A stretch of 64,000 nucleotides of DNA. It comes from Stakelama pacifica (GTDB lineage: Bacteria > Pseudomonadota > Alphaproteobacteria > Sphingomonadales > Sphingomonadaceae). This document shows positions 56,167-64,000 of this stretch, in pieces. Position 1 is the stretch's first letter. The number at the start of each line of letters is the position of its first letter. The stretch covers positions 124,001 through 188,000 of the forward strand of contig NZ_SNWD01000001.1 in the NCBI RefSeq assembly GCF_004361835.1. Direction: 5' to 3'. Position numbers and translations under genes: made by a program. The notes below the pieces were generated by a model. That model was not told the DNA's origin, searched no databases, and worked only from the letters and a program-made list of their open reading frames with translations.

Positions 56167-56199
56167 AAGGGCGGGGTGCCGGTGGCGCCCCGCCTTTTT
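56167..56199 (+). terminator. Rho-independent terminator after the receptor gene
   Basis: Stem AAGGGCGGGGTGCC / GGCGCCCCGCCTTT followed by TTTT, with two mismatches, 28 bp past the receptor stop. Converging with the regulator gene that ends at 56260. Confidence 0.82.
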
Positions 56200-56259
56200 C
56201 CTGGTTTGAAGGACGATTTACGGCGCGCGGGCGCTGTCGGGATGCGTCAGGCGGAACGT

Positions 56260-57495
56260 TCAGGCGTCGAGCATCCGGTCGTCGAACATGCCGAACAGGA
56301 TCGTCGATGCATACATGGCGATGGCGCGTTCGCGCGGCATGGTGGATGCCCATTTGTGCATGTCGAACGCGGCATTCTGTATCGCCATCAGCATCTGGCT
56401 GGCGACCAGCGGATCGACGGCGCGGATCGACCCTTCGGCGATGCCGTCGCTGATCGTCCCCGCATAGCGACGCGCAATCCGGTTCGATTCATCGAGCATC
56501 TCCAGCCGCACTTCACCCGGCAGGCCGTGCAGCGCAGTGGTGCGCAGCAGCGGCATGCGTTCGGAAAACTGCATGTCGAGCAGCGTTGCCATGGTGCTGG
56601 AAAGGCGATGCCAATAGCTTCCCTCGCCACTGTCGGCCTCTCGCTGGGCAGTCGTAATCGCCTCAAAACTGCGCCGATAGCATTGCAGGACCAGATCGTC
56701 CTTCGCGTCGAGATGGTGATAGAAGCTGCCCTTGGTCACCTTCAATTCGGATGCGATCCGCTGCACCGATGCGCCGCGATAGCCCAGTTCGTTGATCAGT
56801 CTGGTGGCAGCGAGAAGGAATGATTCGCGCCCCGGCTGCGGCTCCCAATGCGCGATCTGAAGCAGCTCGGGCTGCCATTGCGCATCGGCGGGCGCCAGAC
56901 CGTTGCGGAAAATTTCCATGAACCGCGCCTCTACCCGGTCATATTGATCGGCGGCATATCGGCGCAGCCATGCGGGCGTCCAGAACAGATTTTCGAGCAG
57001 AACGTGCGCGCGCGCGCTCGCCAGATCCTTTTCGGCGCGGCTAGGATTTTCGCCCCATAAAGCCCGCGTCATGCGAAAGGTTTCGCGCCATTTTCCCATC
57101 AGGAACGCTTTTGCCTTCCCGTCGGTCGCGCGCAGATCGGACAGCAGCGCGAATTCGCTCTCCTCGCCCGCCTCGATCCTGGCAAGCCGCGCCATATTGA
57201 GCGAGACGACCTTTGCGACCCGCGCCTCGGGCGTCGACTCACCGCCTGCCTCGCTCAGCATGTTCTGCAGATAATCCAGCGTGTTTGAGAAGCACGCGGT
57301 CGCAAGGTCCTCCTTGCGCTGAAAATAATAAGTGACGCTGGTTGTATTGAGCCCGACCCGGCGAGCGACATCGGCGAACGTCATGCCCTTTGCCGATTGT
57401 TCGTTGATCACCGCCGCCGCGGCCGAAAGGATCGCTTCGCGTTTTGCCTGAAAACGGGCGGTGCCCTGATCTTTGTCGGCGAAGGCAGGAGTCAT
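56260..57495 (-). CDS. Tandem TetR-family regulator (two TetR units in one chain)
   Basis: 411 aa from 57495, twice the usual TetR length. Unit 1: helix-turn-helix at about 15-68 (TFADVARRVGLNTTSVTYYF). Unit 2: about 222-272 (SVQRIASELKVTKGSFYHHL). Each is followed by a helical ligand-binding/dimerisation region (about 75-215 and 275-405). Both HTH motifs look intact, and both keep the Tyr-Tyr/Phe-Tyr-His recognition-helix pattern. It is divergent from the acyl-CoA dehydrogenase operon, so it likely represses that operon. A 6-bp inverted repeat TCATGC...GCATGA (57632-57637, 57654-57659) in the shared promoter is a possible operator but may be chance. Confidence 0.9.
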   Translation of the reverse strand: MTPAFADKDQGTARFQAKREAILSAAAAVINEQSAKGMTFADVARRVGLNTTSVTYYFQRKEDLATACFSNTLDYLQNMLSEAGGESTPEARVAKVVSLNMARLARIEAGEESEFALLSDLRATDGKAKAFLMGKWRETFRMTRALWGENPSRAEKDLASARAHVLLENLFWTPAWLRRYAADQYDRVEARFMEIFRNGLAPADAQWQPELLQIAHWEPQPGRESFLLAATRLINELGYRGASVQRIASELKVTKGSFYHHLDAKDDLVLQCYRRSFEAITTAQREADSGEGSYWHRLSSTMATLLDMQFSERMPLLRTTALHGLPGEVRLEMLDESNRIARRYAGTISDGIAEGSIRAVDPLVASQMLMAIQNAAFDMHKWASTMPRERAIAMYASTILFGMFDDRMLDA

Positions 57496-57672
57496 TAACG
57501 TGTCCGAAGAAAGGTGAATTCGAAAGCTAAGTTTTATCCAATGCGGGGGTGAACGCAAGCGATCACCAGTGAGTCGTAGGGATAATTTTGCGCTGTATCT
57601 GCTTTACCGAAAAACGGGTACGGTCTACAAATCATGCCGACGATAATGATTCCGCATGAGGGAGGATGGCTG

Positions 57673-58938
57673 ATGGACTTCACGCTGAACGAGCGCGAAA
57701 CCTGGTTTCGCGACCGCGTGAGAAGCTTTATCGACAGGAATATCCGGCCGCGCAACGCGCAATATCATGCGCAGGAGGCGGAAGGTGACCGCTGGAAGGT
57801 GATTCCGGTGATCGAGGAGGTGAAGCAAATTGCCCGCGCCGAAGGCCTCTGGAATTTCTTCATGCCGCCGCATTCGGGACAGCCGCCGGTCGATGACAGT
57901 TTCGAGTTCGAAGGCGAGCAGCTCACCAATCTCGAATATGCGTTATGCGCGGAGGAAATGGGCCGGATAAGCTGGGCCAGCGAATGCTTCAATTGTTCGG
58001 CGCCCGATACCGGCAATATGGAAGTGCTCAACCGCTATGGCACGCGCGCGCAGAAGGATCGCTGGCTAAAGCCGCTGATGCATGGCGAAATCCGGTCGGC
58101 GTTTCTGATGACTGAGCCTGCGGTCGCTTCCTCCGATGCCACCAATATCGAAACATCGATGGTCCGTGACGGCGACCATTATGTCATTAACGGCCGCAAA
58201 TGGTGGTCGAGCGGGGTGGGCGATCCGCGCTGCAAGATCGCGATCGTGATGGGCAAGACCAGTCCGGATGCGCATCGGCATCAGCAGCAAAGTCAGATCC
58301 TGGTGCCGATGGACGCTCCCGGTGTGCGGATCGAACGGATGCTCAGCGTTTATGGCTATGACCATGCGCCGCACGGCCATGGCGAAGTGGTGCTCGACAA
58401 TGTCCGGGTGCCCGCGGAGAATATCATTCTGGGCGAAGGGCGCGGCTTCGAGATCGCACAGGGGCGGCTCGGGCCGGGGCGGATCCACCATTGCATGCGC
58501 ACCATCGGCATCGCCGAAAGCGCGATCGAGGCAATGGCGAAGCGACTCTTGTCGCGCGTCGCATTCGGCAAGCGGATCGCCGACCATTCGGTATGGGAGC
58601 AGCGGATCGCGCGCGCGCGGATCGATATCGAGATGACCCGACTGCTCTGCCTTAAGGCTGCCGATATGATGGACAAAGCGGGCAATAAGGCAGCGCGCGA
58701 CGAGATCGCGATGATCAAGGTGCAGGCACCGACCATGGCGCTCAACATCCTCGACGATGCGATACAGGCGCATGGCGGCGGCGGTGTGTCGGGGGATTTC
58801 GAACTGGCAAGCGCCTGGGCCAATGTCCGCACGCTTCGCTTTGCCGACGGTCCGGACGAAGTGCACAACCGCGCCATCGCCCGCGCCGAATTCGGCAAAT
58901 ATCCGGACGCCAAGGCGGAGGTGCCGGGGCGGGGCTGA
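57673..58938 (+). CDS. Acyl-CoA dehydrogenase, ACAD10/11-like
   Basis: 421 aa from 57673, preceded by GGGAGGAT. FAD-dependent enzyme with the N-terminal helical domain, [16 protein letters not shown] flavin loop, [15 protein letters not shown] and the C-terminal [14 protein letters not shown]. The WWSSG...[11 protein letters not shown] stretch and this C-terminus are typical of the ACAD10/ACAD11 and bacterial LvaC group, rather than of straight-chain beta-oxidation dehydrogenases. With the APH-like kinase gene at 60066 this suggests removal of a phosphorylated 4-hydroxyl group from acyl-CoA. First gene of the operon. Confidence 0.93.
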   Translation: MDFTLNERETWFRDRVRSFIDRNIRPRNAQYHAQEAEGDRWKVIPVIEEVKQIARAEGLWNFFMPPHSGQPPVDDSFEFEGEQLTNLEYALCAEEMGRISWASECFNCSAPDTGNMEVLNRYGTRAQKDRWLKPLMHGEIRSAFLMTEPAVASSDATNIETSMVRDGDHYVINGRKWWSSGVGDPRCKIAIVMGKTSPDAHRHQQQSQILVPMDAPGVRIERMLSVYGYDHAPHGHGEVVLDNVRVPAENIILGEGRGFEIAQGRLGPGRIHHCMRTIGIAESAIEAMAKRLLSRVAFGKRIADHSVWEQRIARARIDIEMTRLLCLKAADMMDKAGNKAARDEIAMIKVQAPTMALNILDDAIQAHGGGGVSGDFELASAWANVRTLRFADGPDEVHNRAIARAEFGKYPDAKAEVPGRG

Positions 58939-58980
58939 TCGCGGCTGCGCTCCGTTCGGGTTGAGATTGAAAGAGGATAC

Positions 58981-60069
58981 ATGGTGAAGGCAGCAATTCT
59001 GCACGAGGCGAACCAGCCGCTGGTGATCGGGGAGGTCGCGCTTTCCCAGCCCGGCCCGCGCGAGGTGCTGATCCGCACAAAAGCGTGCGGCGTGTGCCGG
59101 TCGGACCTGCATTTCATCGATGGCGCGTTTCCCCATCCGGTTCCCACCATTCCGGGCCATGAGGCGGCGGGCGTGGTCGAGGCAGTGGGGGAGGGCGTGC
59201 TGAGCGTGAAGCCCGGCGATCATGTCATCACCTTCTTCACCGTGTTTTGCGGTTCGTGCGAAATGTGCGTCACCGGGCGGCCGTCGCTATGCGTCAACCC
59301 GGCGACGCGGCGGGCGAAAGGTGCGCCGCCGCGCATTGCGTCAGACGATGGAACGCCGATCGCACAGTTCCTGAACCTGTCGGCCTTTGCCGAGAAGATG
59401 CTGGTGCATGAAAATGCCTGTGTCGCGATATCGAAGGAGATGCCGATGGACCGGGCGGCGCTGCTGGGCTGCGCGGTCATCACCGGTGCGGGATCGGTGT
59501 TCAACGACAGCAAGATGAAACCGGGCGAAAGCATCGCAGTGATCGGGGCAGGCGGTATCGGTCTTGCCGCGATCAACGCCGCCAGAATTGCCGGGGCGGG
59601 GCAGATTATCGCGATCGATCCGGTGCCCGAGAAGCGCAGTCTCGCCACCAAAATGGGGGCGACGAATGTGTTCGACGCAGGTGCCGACGATCTGGTCAAG
59701 CAGGTGCTGGCGCAAAGCGATGGCGGCGTCCATTATGCGATCGAGGCGGTGGGTCGCACCGAAACCGCGGAGCTTGCCTGGAACATCCTGCGCCGCGGCG
59801 GCACTGCGACCGTGCTTGGCATGATCGCGCCCGGAAAGCGGGTCAGCATTCCCGGCCACACCTTCCTCACCGGCAAGAAATTGCAGGGGTCGCTGCTGGG
59901 CTCGACCCAATTTCCGATCGACATGCCGCGACTGGTCGACATGTATCTCGACGGACGGCTCGATCTCGACACCATGGTGGCGGAGCGGATTGCGCTGGAG
60001 GATATCAACGACGCGCTCGAAAAGCTGCGCAAGGGGGACACGGTGCGATCCGTGATCGAATTTGGATGA
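58981..60069 (+). CDS. Zinc-dependent alcohol dehydrogenase (MDR)
   Basis: 362 aa, medium-chain dehydrogenase. Catalytic zinc: Cys in ACGVCRSDLHF, PGHEAAGVVEAVG (His-Glu). Structural zinc: four Cys in CGSCEMCVTGRPSLC. Cofactor-binding AVIGAGGIGLAAINAARIAGA. Resembles class III/aryl-type alcohol dehydrogenases rather than quinone reductases. It likely oxidises an alcohol feeding the pathway. 42 nt after the acyl-CoA dehydrogenase gene; overlaps the kinase gene by ATGA (60066-60069). Confidence 0.93.
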   Translation: MVKAAILHEANQPLVIGEVALSQPGPREVLIRTKACGVCRSDLHFIDGAFPHPVPTIPGHEAAGVVEAVGEGVLSVKPGDHVITFFTVFCGSCEMCVTGRPSLCVNPATRRAKGAPPRIASDDGTPIAQFLNLSAFAEKMLVHENACVAISKEMPMDRAALLGCAVITGAGSVFNDSKMKPGESIAVIGAGGIGLAAINAARIAGAGQIIAIDPVPEKRSLATKMGATNVFDAGADDLVKQVLAQSDGGVHYAIEAVGRTETAELAWNILRRGGTATVLGMIAPGKRVSIPGHTFLTGKKLQGSLLGSTQFPIDMPRLVDMYLDGRLDLDTMVAERIALEDINDALEKLRKGDTVRSVIEFG

Positions 60070-61109
60070 GCGATAGTGAAAACAATTGCTGCGATCTGAA
60101 TATGGCCCGTCTGACCGACTGGATGGCGGATCATGTCGACGGATTTCAGGGGCCGCTTGGATGTCGGAAATTTCCCGGCGGGCAGAGCAACCCGACCTAT
60201 CGGCTGACATCACCGAGCGGCACCTATGTGCTTCGTCGCAAGCCGTTCGGCGATATCCTTCCTTCCGCGCATGCGGTCGAACGTGAATATCGCGTCATCG
60301 CGGCGCTGCACCCCAGCGGCTTTCCGGTCGCGCGGCCCTATGGCCTGTGCGAAGACAGCGATGTGATCGGCGCGCCTTTCTACATCATGGAAATGGTCGA
60401 GGGCGAGACGATCTGGGACGGTGCGATCCCGGCGGTCGAGCCGCTCAGCCGGACTAGGCATTATGAGGCTATAGTCGATACGCTCGCGATGCTTCACTCG
60501 ATTGAGTATGAAGGCATCGGGCTTGGCGATTACGGTAAGCCCGGCAATTATTTCGAGCGTCAGGTCGCGCGCTGGACCAAACAATATCGGCTGAGCCAGA
60601 CCGACGACATAGCCGACGTCGAGCGGCTGATCGAATTCCTGCCCGCCACCGTCCCGCCGCAGACACGCACCTCGATCGTGCATGGCGATTATCGCATCGA
60701 TAATATGATCTTCGAAACGGGCAAGCCGCGCATTATGGCGGTGCTCGACTGGGAATTGTCGACACTGGGCGATCCGCTCGCCGATTTCGCCTATCTGGCG
60801 ATGAACTGGGTGACACCGCCGGACGACGCCCGTTCGGGCGTGGCGGGGCTTGCCGGGTCGGAAACCGGTATTCCGACGCTGGAGGCAATCACTGCGCGCT
60901 ATTGCGAAAAGACGAACAGGGACGGCGTGCCCGATCTCGACTGGTATTTTTCGTACAATCTCTTCCGGCTGATGGCGATCGTGCAGGGGATCAAGAAGCG
61001 CTGGATCGACGGCAATGCGTCCAATGCACATGCCGAGGCGATGGCAGCGCGTGTGCCGGGGCTGGCGCGCGCATCGTGGGACTTCGCGAAACGCGCCGGT
61101 GCGGAATAG
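60066..61109 (+). CDS. APH-like phosphotransferase (LvaA/ACAD10-11 kinase type)
   Basis: 347 aa. Aminoglycoside-phosphotransferase fold with GGQSNPTYRL (glycine-rich loop), VLRRKP (Lys that binds ATP), VHGDYRIDNMIF (catalytic Asp) and VLDWELSTLGDPLADFAY (metal-binding Asp). This domain fused to an acyl-CoA dehydrogenase is mammalian ACAD10/11; the free-standing form, LvaA, phosphorylates 4-hydroxyacyl-CoA in Pseudomonas levulinate use. So the likely substrate is a 4-hydroxyacyl-CoA, not an antibiotic. ATGA overlap with the preceding alcohol dehydrogenase gene. Confidence 0.9.
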   Translation: MSDSENNCCDLNMARLTDWMADHVDGFQGPLGCRKFPGGQSNPTYRLTSPSGTYVLRRKPFGDILPSAHAVEREYRVIAALHPSGFPVARPYGLCEDSDVIGAPFYIMEMVEGETIWDGAIPAVEPLSRTRHYEAIVDTLAMLHSIEYEGIGLGDYGKPGNYFERQVARWTKQYRLSQTDDIADVERLIEFLPATVPPQTRTSIVHGDYRIDNMIFETGKPRIMAVLDWELSTLGDPLADFAYLAMNWVTPPDDARSGVAGLAGSETGIPTLEAITARYCEKTNRDGVPDLDWYFSYNLFRLMAIVQGIKKRWIDGNASNAHAEAMAARVPGLARASWDFAKRAGAE

Positions 61110-61165
61110 CAACATACATCATGCCTGTACCGGTGCAACGACCGGGCAGCTATCGGGAGAGAGAG

Positions 61166-61930
61166 ATGCGCTTGTTCGATCTGGCCGGTAAGGTCGCCAT
61201 CATCACCGGCTCGTCGCGCGGCATCGGCCGGGCAGCGGCAGAGCAGCTTGCTGCGCATGGCGCGAAGGTGGTGATTTCGAGCCGTAATCAGGAATCCTGC
61301 GAAGAGGTTGCCGAGGCAATCAATGCCGAGCACGGCGAAGGCAGCGCCATCGCCGTTGCTGCCAATATTTCGGACAAGGCAGCACTCCGGAATCTGGTCG
61401 ATCAGGCGCGCGCCCAGTTCGGCCGGATCGATATTCTGGTCTGCAATGCTGCGAGCAATCCGTATTACGGACCGATGGCGGGGATTTCCGACGATCAGTT
61501 TCGCAAAATCCTCGACAACAACATCCTTTCCAACCACTGGCTGGTCCAAATGGTGGTTCCCGAAATGCGCGAGCGAAAGGATGGCGCAATCGTCATCATT
61601 TCCTCGATCGGCGGGCTGAAGGGATCGCCGGTCATTGGCGGCTATAACATCTCGAAAGCGGCCGATTTCCAGCTCGCGCGCAACTATGCGGTGGAATATG
61701 GCGCGGACAATATCCGGGTGAACTGCATCGCGCCCGGCGTGATCCGCACCGACTTCGCCCGCGCCTTGTGGGAAGACCCCGAAAAGGAAAAAGCGCTTTC
61801 GCGGACCGCACCGCTGCGCCGCATCGGCGAGCCGGACGATATTGCCGGGGCGGTGGTGTTTCTCGCGTCCCCGGCGGGCGCGTTCATGACCGGGCAGGCG
61901 ATGGTCATCGACGGCGGCATGTTGAGCTGA
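61166..61930 (+). CDS. SDR-family oxidoreductase (first of two)
   Basis: 254 aa from 61166, with GGGAGAGAG upstream. Classical short-chain dehydrogenase: TGSSRGIG cofactor loop, VCNAASNPYYGP, Ser in IISSIGGLKG, Tyr-x3-Lys in GYNISKAAD, and the C-terminal GQAMVIDGG. Fits a 3-hydroxyacyl-CoA or alcohol dehydrogenase role, comparable to LvaD in levulinate catabolism. 56 bp after the kinase gene. Confidence 0.92.
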   Translation: MRLFDLAGKVAIITGSSRGIGRAAAEQLAAHGAKVVISSRNQESCEEVAEAINAEHGEGSAIAVAANISDKAALRNLVDQARAQFGRIDILVCNAASNPYYGPMAGISDDQFRKILDNNILSNHWLVQMVVPEMRERKDGAIVIISSIGGLKGSPVIGGYNISKAADFQLARNYAVEYGADNIRVNCIAPGVIRTDFARALWEDPEKEKALSRTAPLRRIGEPDDIAGAVVFLASPAGAFMTGQAMVIDGGMLS

Positions 61931-61942
61931 GCGGAGGGCGAT

Positions 61943-62743
61943 ATGGGAAGCTTTACGGGAAAATCGGTTATCGTCACCGGCGCGGGATCGGGCATCGGCC
62001 GCGCAACGGCGATGGCGTTTGCTGCGGAGGGCGCACAGGTGGTGGCCGGCGACCGAAGCGAGGCGGTGCATGCGACGGTCGAGCTGATCCGCAGCGCCGG
62101 GGGCAGCGCATATGGCATTCAGGGCGATGCAGGCGAAGAGGCCGATGTCATCGCGCTCGTCGATACGGCATGCGACCGCCATGGCGGGCTCGATATATTT
62201 CACGCCAATGCCGGGATTTCAGGCGGTCTGACGGGGCTTTTCGACTGCACGGTCGATCTGTGGCAGGATATTTTGCGGATCAATCTGATCGGACCTTTTC
62301 TGGCCATCAAATATGGCGCACTGAAAATGGTCGAGCGGGGCAAGGGGGCGATCGTCTGTACGGCGAGCGTCGCCGGATTGCGATCGGGCGCGGGCGGTGT
62401 GCCTTATTCGGCATCCAAGGCGGGGGTGATCAATCTGGTGCAGACCAGCGCGCAGCAATTGTCGGGCAGCAATGTCCGGGTGAATGCGGTCTGTCCGGGG
62501 CTGATCGAAACCGGCATGACCAAATTCGCGTATGAGCATGCGCGTGCGGCAGGAAAGACGGACCGGATCGGGCGGCTGAACCCGATGCGGCGCGGCGGTG
62601 AGCCCGAAGAGATTGCACGAACCGTCCTGTTCCTCGCGTCGGACGATGCCAGCTATATCAACGGACAGGCTATTGCGGTGGATGGCGGCCTGTCTTCGAG
62701 TCATCCGGTCACGCGGCAGGAGTTCGGTAAGACCGCCGCCTGA
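61943..62743 (+). CDS. SDR-family oxidoreductase (second of two)
   Basis: 266 aa. [10 protein letters not shown] cofactor motif, HANAGISG (NAG), Ser in [10 protein letters not shown], catalytic YSASK and the C-terminal GQAIAVDGG. Moderately similar to the preceding SDR, 12 nt downstream, so both probably belong to the operon with different substrates or steps. RBS GGAGGG lies right before its start. Confidence 0.92.
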   Translation: MGSFTGKSVIVTGAGSGIGRATAMAFAAEGAQVVAGDRSEAVHATVELIRSAGGSAYGIQGDAGEEADVIALVDTACDRHGGLDIFHANAGISGGLTGLFDCTVDLWQDILRINLIGPFLAIKYGALKMVERGKGAIVCTASVAGLRSGAGGVPYSASKAGVINLVQTSAQQLSGSNVRVNAVCPGLIETGMTKFAYEHARAAGKTDRIGRLNPMRRGGEPEEIARTVLFLASDDASYINGQAIAVDGGLSSSHPVTRQEFGKTAA

Positions 62744-62800
62744 TCGCGATGGCCTCTAAACTGTCTTGACGCTGTCACACCGCAGGAGGAAGCTGCGATC

Positions 62801-63880
62801 ATGATGATCGTGATGCCTCACGCTGCTCCGTCCGGAGTCCCGCTCCCGCCGCGTTCTGCGGAGCAGAGGCTCATCACCTATACCAGCGGCGAGGTTCGCT
62901 GTGAGGGCAGCGCGGTAGTTCCGGTCTGGCGCGAACCGGTGGTGCCCAACGCTGGCTATATCGGATCGTCGCGCGATCCCGATATGGCGCCGCTTGCGAT
63001 CGCCTTCCGGATCGATGCGCAGGGCAGACCGCTGGCGATCCATCCGCAAAATGCGACTGCGGCGGCGCGGCAGCCGAACGACGTGACCGCAGCGCTCGCC
63101 GTCTGGCGGTTCCCGGCCGGTCATTCGCTGCGTGGCTGCACCGTCACCTTCGTTCCGCAGGCCTATCGACCCGATGCGGCGCCGCAGATCGAGGCGATGC
63201 GCTATGCTGCGCTTCCCAATATGACGGGCGGGCGCGGCATCAATGTCTGGCGTTCCTTTGCACTGCCCGATTCCAATTGCGACGACGTTCGGCCGACGCG
63301 GCTGACCACGGTATATCCTGACTTTGCCCGGATCGATCAGGTGCCGGGACGGCTGTCGGTCAGTTTTTATCGCTTCGACGTCGATCGGCGCGGTGTGCCT
63401 GAGCAGGTGAGCCTGATGGATTCGACCGGCAATGAGGAACTGAACCGCGCCGGAGCGAAGGCGCTGAAGCAATGGCGGTTCACGAAAGCACAGGCCTATC
63501 GCGGCTGTCGTTATTTTTTCTGGCGCGGTCGCACGCCGCAGCTGGCCGCGCCGGACTTACCAGAAACGCTGATCGCTTCGGCAGCGACCTGTCCGAAAAT
63601 GGGGGACTGGACCTATCTTCCCGCGCTCGCCGACTATTTTCCCCCTGCCTTTAACCGTCGCGGCATCGAAGGCTGGGCGGTTGTCCGGTTCGACGCTGCG
63701 CCCTGGGGGCAGACGGGCAATGTCGAGGTGGTGGCGAGCGAACCGGCAAGCGCTTTTGGCGAGGCAGCGAAACGCCTCGTTGCTCAGGCGCGTTTGCCGC
63801 AAAGCGACGCGCTTCGGGTGGGATGCGTCGAGCGCGTGCGCTTCAAAATGCCGGACCGGGAGGCTGGCGGGCCGGACTGA
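62801..63880 (+). CDS. Protein with three TonB-C-like repeats
   Basis: 359 aa from 62801 after RBS GCAGGAGGA. Three stretches resemble the TonB C-terminal (energy transducer) fold: about 65-110 (AFRIDAQGRPLAIHPQNA, ending VWRF), about 185-225 (VSFYRFDVDRRGVPEQVSL, ending LKQWRFTKA) and about 275-330 (WAVVRFDA, ending RLVAQARLPQS). Each has the 'V-x-F-x-V-d-x-x-G-x-p' strand pattern. There is no signal peptide or transmembrane anchor, which is odd for a TonB. Six Cys. Function unknown; could be a secreted or cytosolic scaffold. Confidence 0.65.
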   Translation: MMIVMPHAAPSGVPLPPRSAEQRLITYTSGEVRCEGSAVVPVWREPVVPNAGYIGSSRDPDMAPLAIAFRIDAQGRPLAIHPQNATAAARQPNDVTAALAVWRFPAGHSLRGCTVTFVPQAYRPDAAPQIEAMRYAALPNMTGGRGINVWRSFALPDSNCDDVRPTRLTTVYPDFARIDQVPGRLSVSFYRFDVDRRGVPEQVSLMDSTGNEELNRAGAKALKQWRFTKAQAYRGCRYFFWRGRTPQLAAPDLPETLIASAATCPKMGDWTYLPALADYFPPAFNRRGIEGWAVVRFDAAPWGQTGNVEVVASEPASAFGEAAKRLVAQARLPQSDALRVGCVERVRFKMPDREAGGPD

Positions 63881-63895
63881 CCGGGCCAGGCATAT

Positions 63896-64000
63896 TCACT
63901 CGCGCAGGCGGATCAGCCCTTCCTGAGCAACGCTTGCGACGAGCTTTCCTTCTCGCGTGAAAATCTGCCCCCGATTGAACCCGCGCGAATGGCCGGTCCA
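63896..64000 (-). CDS. tesB: Acyl-CoA thioesterase II, 3' end only
   Basis: The last 34 residues plus stop of a minus-strand gene; the rest lies beyond the right edge. The end GQIFTREGKLVASVAQEGLI followed by RLRE is characteristic of TesB (acyl-CoA thioesterase II, double hotdog fold). It hydrolyses acyl-CoA. Convergent with the TonB-C-like gene. Confidence 0.85.
   Translation of the reverse strand, partial: WTGHSRGFNRGQIFTREGKLVASVAQEGLIRLRE

Noticed and set aside
60066..61109. Antibiotic-resistance role for the APH-like kinase
   Set aside because: The context (acyl-CoA dehydrogenase, SDRs, alcohol dehydrogenase) and motif style match the acyl-CoA-related kinases; no resistance-gene features.

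Overview
The window is a high-GC chromosomal segment from an alphaproteobacterium, most likely a member of the Sphingomonadales. Support for this includes the order comEC-lexA-moeA-moaC-trpCDG-trpE-PpiD-tpiA, a DksA whose zinc finger has lost most of its cysteines, a DUF6771 protein, a VPxP/PEP-CTERM-like surface protein, an EIVVTA-type TonB receptor, a DUF1465 (RcdA-like) protein and the alphaproteobacterial SOS box GAAC-N7-GAAC in front of lexA. Assignment to a genus is not possible from sequence reading alone.

Layout. 1-4237: the right end of an integrated genetic element, visibly less GC-rich than the rest, made of small unknown genes, zinc-ribbon proteins, a candidate Ntn-hydrolase (HslV/proteasome-like) and a large serine recombinase. 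It has split comEC, whose 3' part begins at about 4238. 4238-16586: housekeeping block (comEC remnant, lexA, molybdenum cofactor genes, tryptophan genes, PpiD-type foldase, tpiA, leucyl aminopeptidase). 16729-31062: mixed core genes (PQQ glucose dehydrogenase, serine beta-lactamase-like hydrolase, LMW phosphatase, rimO, K+ channel, serS, dksA, PilZ, two DUF465 proteins, RcdA-like protein, nitronate monooxygenase-like enzyme, gamma carbonic anhydrase-like protein), with two dispersed REP-like repeats.

31234-48316: a compact seven-enzyme trehalose/alpha-glucan operon (glgE, treS-pep2 fusion, glgB, glgX, treZ, malQ, treY) headed by a DUF2934 gene. Every enzyme junction overlaps by ATGA. Together the enzymes can turn trehalose into branched glucan (TreS-Pep2, GlgE, GlgB) and glucan back into trehalose (GlgX, TreY, TreZ, MalQ). 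GlgE carries an N-terminal extension that looks like a second, catalytically dead GH13 barrel.

48435-64000: oxidative/catabolic region with a Tat-exported molybdenum aldehyde oxidoreductase (paoABC), a glutathione transferase, a TonB-dependent receptor, a regulator made of two fused TetR units, and a divergent operon of acyl-CoA dehydrogenase, zinc alcohol dehydrogenase, APH-like kinase and two SDRs. The combination of an ACAD10/11-like dehydrogenase with an APH-like kinase resembles bacterial levulinate (Lva) and mammalian ACAD10/11 routes, so a 4-hydroxyacyl-CoA catabolic pathway is the leading hypothesis. A protein with three TonB-C-like repeats and the 3' end of an acyl-CoA thioesterase II close the window.
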